A DNA stretch of 11,055 nucleotides, taken from positions 1 to 11,055 of the forward strand of contig DSDE01000103.1 in the NCBI GenBank assembly GCA_011049095.1, written 5' to 3'. Within the stretch, counting starts at the first letter, position 1; each line of letters starts with the position of its first letter. The position numbers and the translations under genes are program-made. The notes below the pieces were generated by a model. It worked only from the letters and a program-made list of their open reading frames with translations, made no database searches and was not told where the DNA came from. Of the stretch, positions 8,505 through 11,055 are shown piece by piece. The DNA is from Fidelibacterota bacterium (GTDB lineage: Bacteria > Fidelibacterota > Fidelibacteria > Fidelibacterales > DSDE01).

Positions 8505-9092
8505 TTAAAAATGGCGGTAAAGCTGAAAGACTTTCCCGATAATTTCGATGTCAGAGGCATCATAGTATTCAGGAAGGCTGCCCTTTCGTTGAAAGCGAAT
8601 GGCGATAATCATCTCTTCTGGAAACTCAGCGTATCCCAGGCGAAGCTCCCCATCATTTCGGCGAAGCAGCAAATAATCGCCGCTTTGATAATCAGATTGC
8701 TTTGCCAACGCAATGAGGTCACCCTTGATTATTCCTTCTCCCCGAAAGATTTCTGTCTCTACGAGATAAAGCTGATGGCCTTCAATGTTCATCGGGAAAA
8801 TTTTTAAATCTCCATCGGTGACGGCTTCAATTTCCCGATGATTAAGGATTTTATTATAGCTTTTAATATTTTTTGGTGTAAGATCTGTTAGCACCCTCAC
8901 GGCTTGATTGCGGTTAAAATCATTTTGAATAAGCCCTTTGCGTTCAAGCGCTTTTAGGTGTTTAAAAATTGTAGATTTTGCCTTGAGCCCAAAATGATTT
9001 GCCATCTCCTGATGAGTCGGCGAGCTGTGATACTGCGTATAATAAGCTTTTAAATAGTCTAAAATCTCCTGTTGTCTATTTGTAATATGCAT
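8505..9092 (-). CDS. LexA-like transcription regulator lacking the self-cleavage site and catalytic dyad
   Basis: A 195-residue protein with LexA layout and length. Residues 1 to about 66 match the LexA winged-helix DNA-binding domain: TNRQQEILDYLKAYY, then SPTHQEMANHFGLKAKSTIFKHLKALERKGLI. Residues about 85-195 match the S24-like C-terminal domain, including GIIKGDLIALA, SGDYLLLRRNDGEL and the closing DIEIIGKVFQLYR. The protease parts are missing: the G-D/M-S-M serine motif is replaced by TEIF (I115 at the Ser position), the catalytic Lys aligns with G153, and there is no Ala-Gly dipeptide anywhere in the protein. It should bind DNA and dimerise but not undergo RecA-stimulated cleavage (inference). 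It is co-transcribed with dnaA (10-base gap); its AGGAG ribosome site at 9100-9104 overlaps the dnaA stop codon. Targets are unknown; the dnaA promoter is an obvious candidate. Confidence 0.85.
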   Translation of the reverse strand: MHITNRQQEILDYLKAYYTQYHSSPTHQEMANHFGLKAKSTIFKHLKALERKGLIQNDFNRNQAVRVLTDLTPKNIKSYNKILNHREIEAVTDGDLKIFPMNIEGHQLYLVETEIFRGEGIIKGDLIALAKQSDYQSGDYLLLRRNDGELRLGYAEFPEEMIIAIRFQRKGSLPEYYDASDIEIIGKVFQLYRHF

Positions 9093-9099
9093 AGTGAAA

Positions 9100-9105
9100 C
9101 TCCTA
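9100..9105 (-). promoter_or_regulatory. Ribosome binding site of the lexA-like gene overlapping the dnaA stop codon
   Basis: Read on the minus strand, TAGGAG contains the dnaA stop (TAG, 9105-9103) and the AGGAG Shine-Dalgarno of the next gene, seven bases before its ATG at 9092. Ribosomes ending dnaA would cover this site, so translation of the two genes is probably coupled. Confidence 0.7.
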
Positions 9106-10515
9106 GTAGAGCTGGAGCTCGATCTGGTTTTTTAATGCATTAATTTGACTGCGAAAAGAAGGGTCTTGATCGATTTTTTCTTTGATGGTGGTGCAGGCAT
9201 GGATGACAGTGCTATGATCACGACGCCCCAGACGCAGTCCAATGGATTTTAAAGAATCGCCGCTCATATCACGGCTGAGATACATAATAATTTGCCGCGC
9301 TAAGGCAATCTCTTTACGGCGATTTTTGCCCATTATATCATTTTCAGATATTCGGTAATAGGCTGCAACGGTTTTCATGATGCTTTCAACAGAGATCACC
9401 TTACTTTTTTTTACGCCGAGAATATCGCGAATAACCTTTTTAGCTACATCGACGGTGATGTCAAGGTGTGTGAGAGATGAGTAGGCAAAAATTCGGGTCA
9501 TCGCGCTTTCCAGCTCCCGTACATTGGAGGTGATATTCTGAGCGATGAAATCTATTACTTCATCAGGTATCTCCAGGTATTCAAGGCGGGCTTTTTTCTG
9601 GAGAATAGCAACTCGGGTCTCAAAATTTGGCGGCTGAATATCAACAGTAAGACCCGAAAGGAAACGGGATACCAAGCGTTCTTCCACGCCTTGTAGCTCT
9701 TTGGGGGTGCGGTCACTGGTGATAACGATCTGTTTTCCCCGCTGATAGAGCTCGTTAAATGTGTGGAAAAACTGTTCCTGTGTGCCTTCTCTGTTTTGGA
9801 GAAATTGAATGTCATCTACTAAAAGAAGGTCGGCTTTACGATAAATTCCTGTGAAATCGCTGAGCCTGTTATTGCGGAGGGCGGTGATATAGTCAACCAT
9901 AAACTTTTCACTCGAAACATAGACAATATTTCTGGGACCCCCTTTTTGGCGGGCGTAATTGCCGATGGACTGAATCAGATGTGTTTTGCCTAATCCGGTG
10001 CCCCCGTATATCAGTAAAGGGTTATAGGGTGTATTGCCTAAAGCATCGGCAACGGCTTTGCTGGCCGCTTTTGCAAACTGGTTATGGGGACCTTCCACAA
10101 AGGTGTCAAAGGTGTAGCGATGGTTTAGGTGGGCATAGCGCTCATCAATTGGTGGATGTTCTGTGTGGGCTGGACTTGTGATATGTCGGGTTTTTTCTAT
10201 AGAACCTTCTTTTTGAAGCTCCTGGGGAGGGGCAGGCTCAACGATAAAGAAGTATGAGCTAAGCTCTGGGTTGACATTTTCTAAAACTCTGGTGAGAAGC
10301 TCTTTATAATTGCTTTCAATCCACTCGGCGTAAAAACGATTGGGAACGCTTAAGGTCAGGGTTTCGCCGTTTTGCTTTACAGGCTTGATAGGCATAAACC
10401 AGGTTTGGTAGGAATGTTCAGGAAGCAGTTTGCGCAAATCTCCCATTATCGTTTCCCATAGGTGAATCGTCTCACGATGTGCAAAATTGTCCACAATTGC
10501 ATGATTTATTGTCAT
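9103..10515 (-). CDS. dnaA: Chromosomal replication initiator protein DnaA
   Basis: A 470-residue AAA+ ATPase that binds DnaA boxes and opens the origin for helicase loading. Domain I is seen at about 17-95 (HLWETIMGDLRK, SYQTWFMPIKP), followed by a short variable linker (about 95-128). The AAA+ core has Walker A GGTGLGKTHL (171-180), Walker B LLLVDDIQFL (230-239), the VSRF box with the arginine finger (282-285) and sensor II NVRELE (331-336). Domain IV (about 375-470) contains the DnaA signature GRRDHSTVIHACTTI (430-444) that contacts the DNA box. AGGA at 10526-10529 (minus strand) precedes the ATG by ten bases. It is the first gene of an operon with the lexA-like gene and bcp. The upstream gap contains DnaA boxes, consistent with autoregulation. 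Confidence 0.98.
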   Translation of the reverse strand: MTINHAIVDNFAHRETIHLWETIMGDLRKLLPEHSYQTWFMPIKPVKQNGETLTLSVPNRFYAEWIESNYKELLTRVLENVNPELSSYFFIVEPAPPQELQKEGSIEKTRHITSPAHTEHPPIDERYAHLNHRYTFDTFVEGPHNQFAKAASKAVADALGNTPYNPLLIYGGTGLGKTHLIQSIGNYARQKGGPRNIVYVSSEKFMVDYITALRNNRLSDFTGIYRKADLLLVDDIQFLQNREGTQEQFFHTFNELYQRGKQIVITSDRTPKELQGVEERLVSRFLSGLTVDIQPPNFETRVAILQKKARLEYLEIPDEVIDFIAQNITSNVRELESAMTRIFAYSSLTHLDITVDVAKKVIRDILGVKKSKVISVESIMKTVAAYYRISENDIMGKNRRKEIALARQIIMYLSRDMSGDSLKSIGLRLGRRDHSTVIHACTTIKEKIDQDPSFRSQINALKNQIELQLY

Positions 10516-10540
10516 ATTAATAGAATCCTGGTGATAATCG

Positions 10541-10571
10541 ATAACATTGATTTAAAAACATATAATGTTAT
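10541..10571. repeat. 8-bp inverted repeat 26 bases before the dnaA start
   Basis: ATAACATT (10541-10548) and AATGTTAT (10564-10571) are exact inverted copies separated by 15 AT-rich bases. The position, in the dnaA leader, fits an operator or an mRNA hairpin; being very AT-rich it may also simply belong to the unwinding region. Binding protein unknown. Confidence 0.5.
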
Positions 10572-10626
10572 TATTTATCAAGCACTTATGGGACAATAAG
10601 GCATTGATGCTGTCTTTTGGCTGTTT

Positions 10627-10656
10627 GGTATAGCGCTCGAGCACATGTGTTGTCAA
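10627..10656 (-). promoter_or_regulatory. Sigma70-type promoter for the dnaA operon
   Basis: On the minus strand a perfect TTGACA (10656-10651) is followed after 18 bases by TATACC (10632-10627), matching four of six -10 bases. Transcription would begin near 10620 and leave a leader of about 105 bases before the dnaA ATG. The -35 lies inside a 17-base palindrome and next to DnaA boxes, so both a repressor and DnaA itself could block it. A second TTGACA (10732-10727) has no well-placed -10. Confidence 0.55.
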
Positions 10657-10661
10657 CACAT
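10645..10661. promoter_or_regulatory. 17-base palindrome over the dnaA -35 element (candidate operator)
   Basis: ATGTGTTGTCAACACAT is a perfect inverted repeat with 8-base arms around one central base. It contains the whole -35 hexamer of the predicted dnaA promoter. Its form is typical of sites for dimeric repressors. It does not match the E. coli (CTGT-N8-ACAG) or Bacillus (CGAAC-N4-GTTCG) LexA boxes. The neighbouring lexA-like product is a candidate ligand by position only. Confidence 0.5.
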
Positions 10662-10679
10662 ATTCACAAGTTATCCACA
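10650..10679 (+). promoter_or_regulatory. DnaA box cluster
   Basis: TTATCCACA at 10671-10679 is an exact consensus DnaA box. ATATTCACA at 10660-10668 differs at one position from TTATNCACA, and TTGTCAACA at 10650-10658 differs at two from TTATCCACA. All three have the same orientation and start 10-11 bases apart, about one helical turn, so DnaA molecules could line up on one face. The third is weak and overlaps the palindrome. Confidence 0.6.
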
Positions 10680-10767
10680 TCCGGCTCATTCTTTTCACGG
10701 ATTAAAATTGCACAATAAAGTGTTAATGTCAAGTTAATAATCATAAAATAAACATTTAATTATCTTG

Positions 10768-10781
10768 TGCTCAGGGGAGCA
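10768..10781 (-). terminator. Short hairpin after the cyclase-like gene, weak terminator candidate
   Basis: TGCTC/GAGCA arms around a four-base loop lie 15 bases beyond the stop of the cyclase-like gene. An AT-rich stretch follows on the minus strand but without a clear T-run, so intrinsic termination would be inefficient. Confidence 0.3.
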
Positions 10782-10796
10782 TCTGATTATGGCGCT

Positions 10797-11055
10797 TTAC
10801 TTTTCTGCCATAATAAACTCGCCGTGCCATTTTTCTGGTGGCGGGACTTTTTTAAATTGTTCACAGCGATTGATAAATATTTTAGAAGGCATATCATCAG
10901 GCACTGTCTGCAGCGCTTTCTGAAAAGCAGTGATGGCTTTATCCCACTGGCGTTCCCAATATAATTCGATACCGGTATTATAATATGTCTGCAACGCTTT
11001 CAATTCTGGGGATAGCTGATCCTTTTTTCCCAGTAGATTATAGACAATGATAGGG
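10797..11055 (-). CDS. C-terminal fragment of a TPR protein, probably a class III adenylate/guanylate cyclase (cut by window edge)
   Basis: The minus-strand reading frame is open from the window edge to a TAA at 10797-10799, about 85 codons; the true start lies outside. The visible part begins PIIVYNLLGKKDQLSPEL, followed by one TPR-like helix pair (YYNTGIELYWERQWDKAI, then TAFQKALQTVPDD) and the tail PPPEKWHGEFIMAEK. From recall of the family, a 'VYELLG' segment, a TPR of the form 'WDEAIxxFxxAL...PDDxPS' and a 'PPPxxWDGVxxMxxK' tail close many CHASE2- or TPR-linked adenylate/guanylate cyclases. The cyclase domain itself is not in the window, so the function is inferred from the tail alone. 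It is transcribed toward dnaA. A TTG at 11003 is an internal Leu codon and not a start. Confidence 0.7.
   Translation of the reverse strand, partial: PIIVYNLLGKKDQLSPELKALQTYYNTGIELYWERQWDKAITAFQKALQTVPDDMPSKIFINRCEQFKKVPPPEKWHGEFIMAEK

Larger units (their letters stand above)
10516..10796. other. Putative origin of replication and dnaA regulatory region
   Basis: This 281-base non-coding gap lies directly upstream of dnaA, a frequent place for bacterial oriC. It holds one perfect DnaA box, at least two degenerate boxes beside it, and AT-rich stretches on both sides (10541-10581 and 10714-10766) that could be the unwinding element. It also carries a promoter and palindromes described separately. 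The number of good boxes is low, so oriC status rests on position and the perfect box. The genes on its left nearest side (dnaA operon) read away from it, as expected for co-directional replication. Confidence 0.55.

Noticed and set aside
8505..9092. Canonical SOS repressor LexA
   Set aside because: Overall architecture fits, but the Ser, Lys and Ala-Gly needed for RecA-stimulated self-cleavage are absent, so the gene symbol lexA was withheld.
1..11055. CRISPR arrays, tRNA or rRNA genes, insertion sequences and prophage genes
   Set aside because: No regularly spaced repeats, cloverleaf-like or rRNA stretches, transposase or phage proteins were seen; coding density is high and the genes are ordinary chromosomal ones.

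Overview
The window is a piece of bacterial chromosome of moderate GC content. It probably comes from the FCB superphylum (a Calditrichota, KSB1 or Ignavibacteriota-like lineage). The main pointer is the C-terminal type IX secretion (T9SS) sorting domain of the first protein, with its 'FQNYPNPFN' signature. That motif is common in those phyla and absent from most others. Lineage is an inference from this domain and the general style of the proteins; no rRNA is present to confirm it.

Positions 86-7996 hold four genes on the + strand: a very large secreted GHL10/DUF187 glycoside hydrolase with Ig-like modules and a T9SS tag; a GH20 beta-N-acetylhexosaminidase behind a 150-base gap; a PBP4-type D-Ala-D-Ala carboxypeptidase/endopeptidase (dacB); and a SpoU/TrmH-family RNA methyltransferase. 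The last three are separated by only 13 and 8 bases and look like one transcription unit. The first three proteins all carry export signals and belong to families that can act on amino-sugar polymers or peptidoglycan.

Positions 8019-10515 hold a tight minus-strand operon, transcribed dnaA -> lexA-like -> bcp with gaps of 10 and 15 bases. It meets the + strand unit tail to tail over 22 bases. The middle gene has the full LexA layout (winged helix plus S24-like C-terminal domain), but the catalytic Ser, the catalytic Lys and the Ala-Gly self-cleavage site are all replaced. It appears to be a non-cleavable 'pseudo-LexA'.

Positions 10516-10796 form a non-coding, AT-rich gap upstream of dnaA. It contains a perfect DnaA box (TTATCCACA), phased degenerate boxes next to it, a good sigma70-type promoter pointing into dnaA, and a 17-base palindrome covering that promoter's -35 element. 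A second 8-bp inverted repeat lies just before the dnaA start. This is the best candidate for the replication origin and for dnaA regulation. At the right edge is the C-terminal end of a TPR-containing protein whose tail resembles class III adenylate/guanylate cyclases; it is cut by the window.

The most unusual item is the protease-dead LexA homologue co-transcribed with the replication initiator behind a palindromic, probably regulated promoter.
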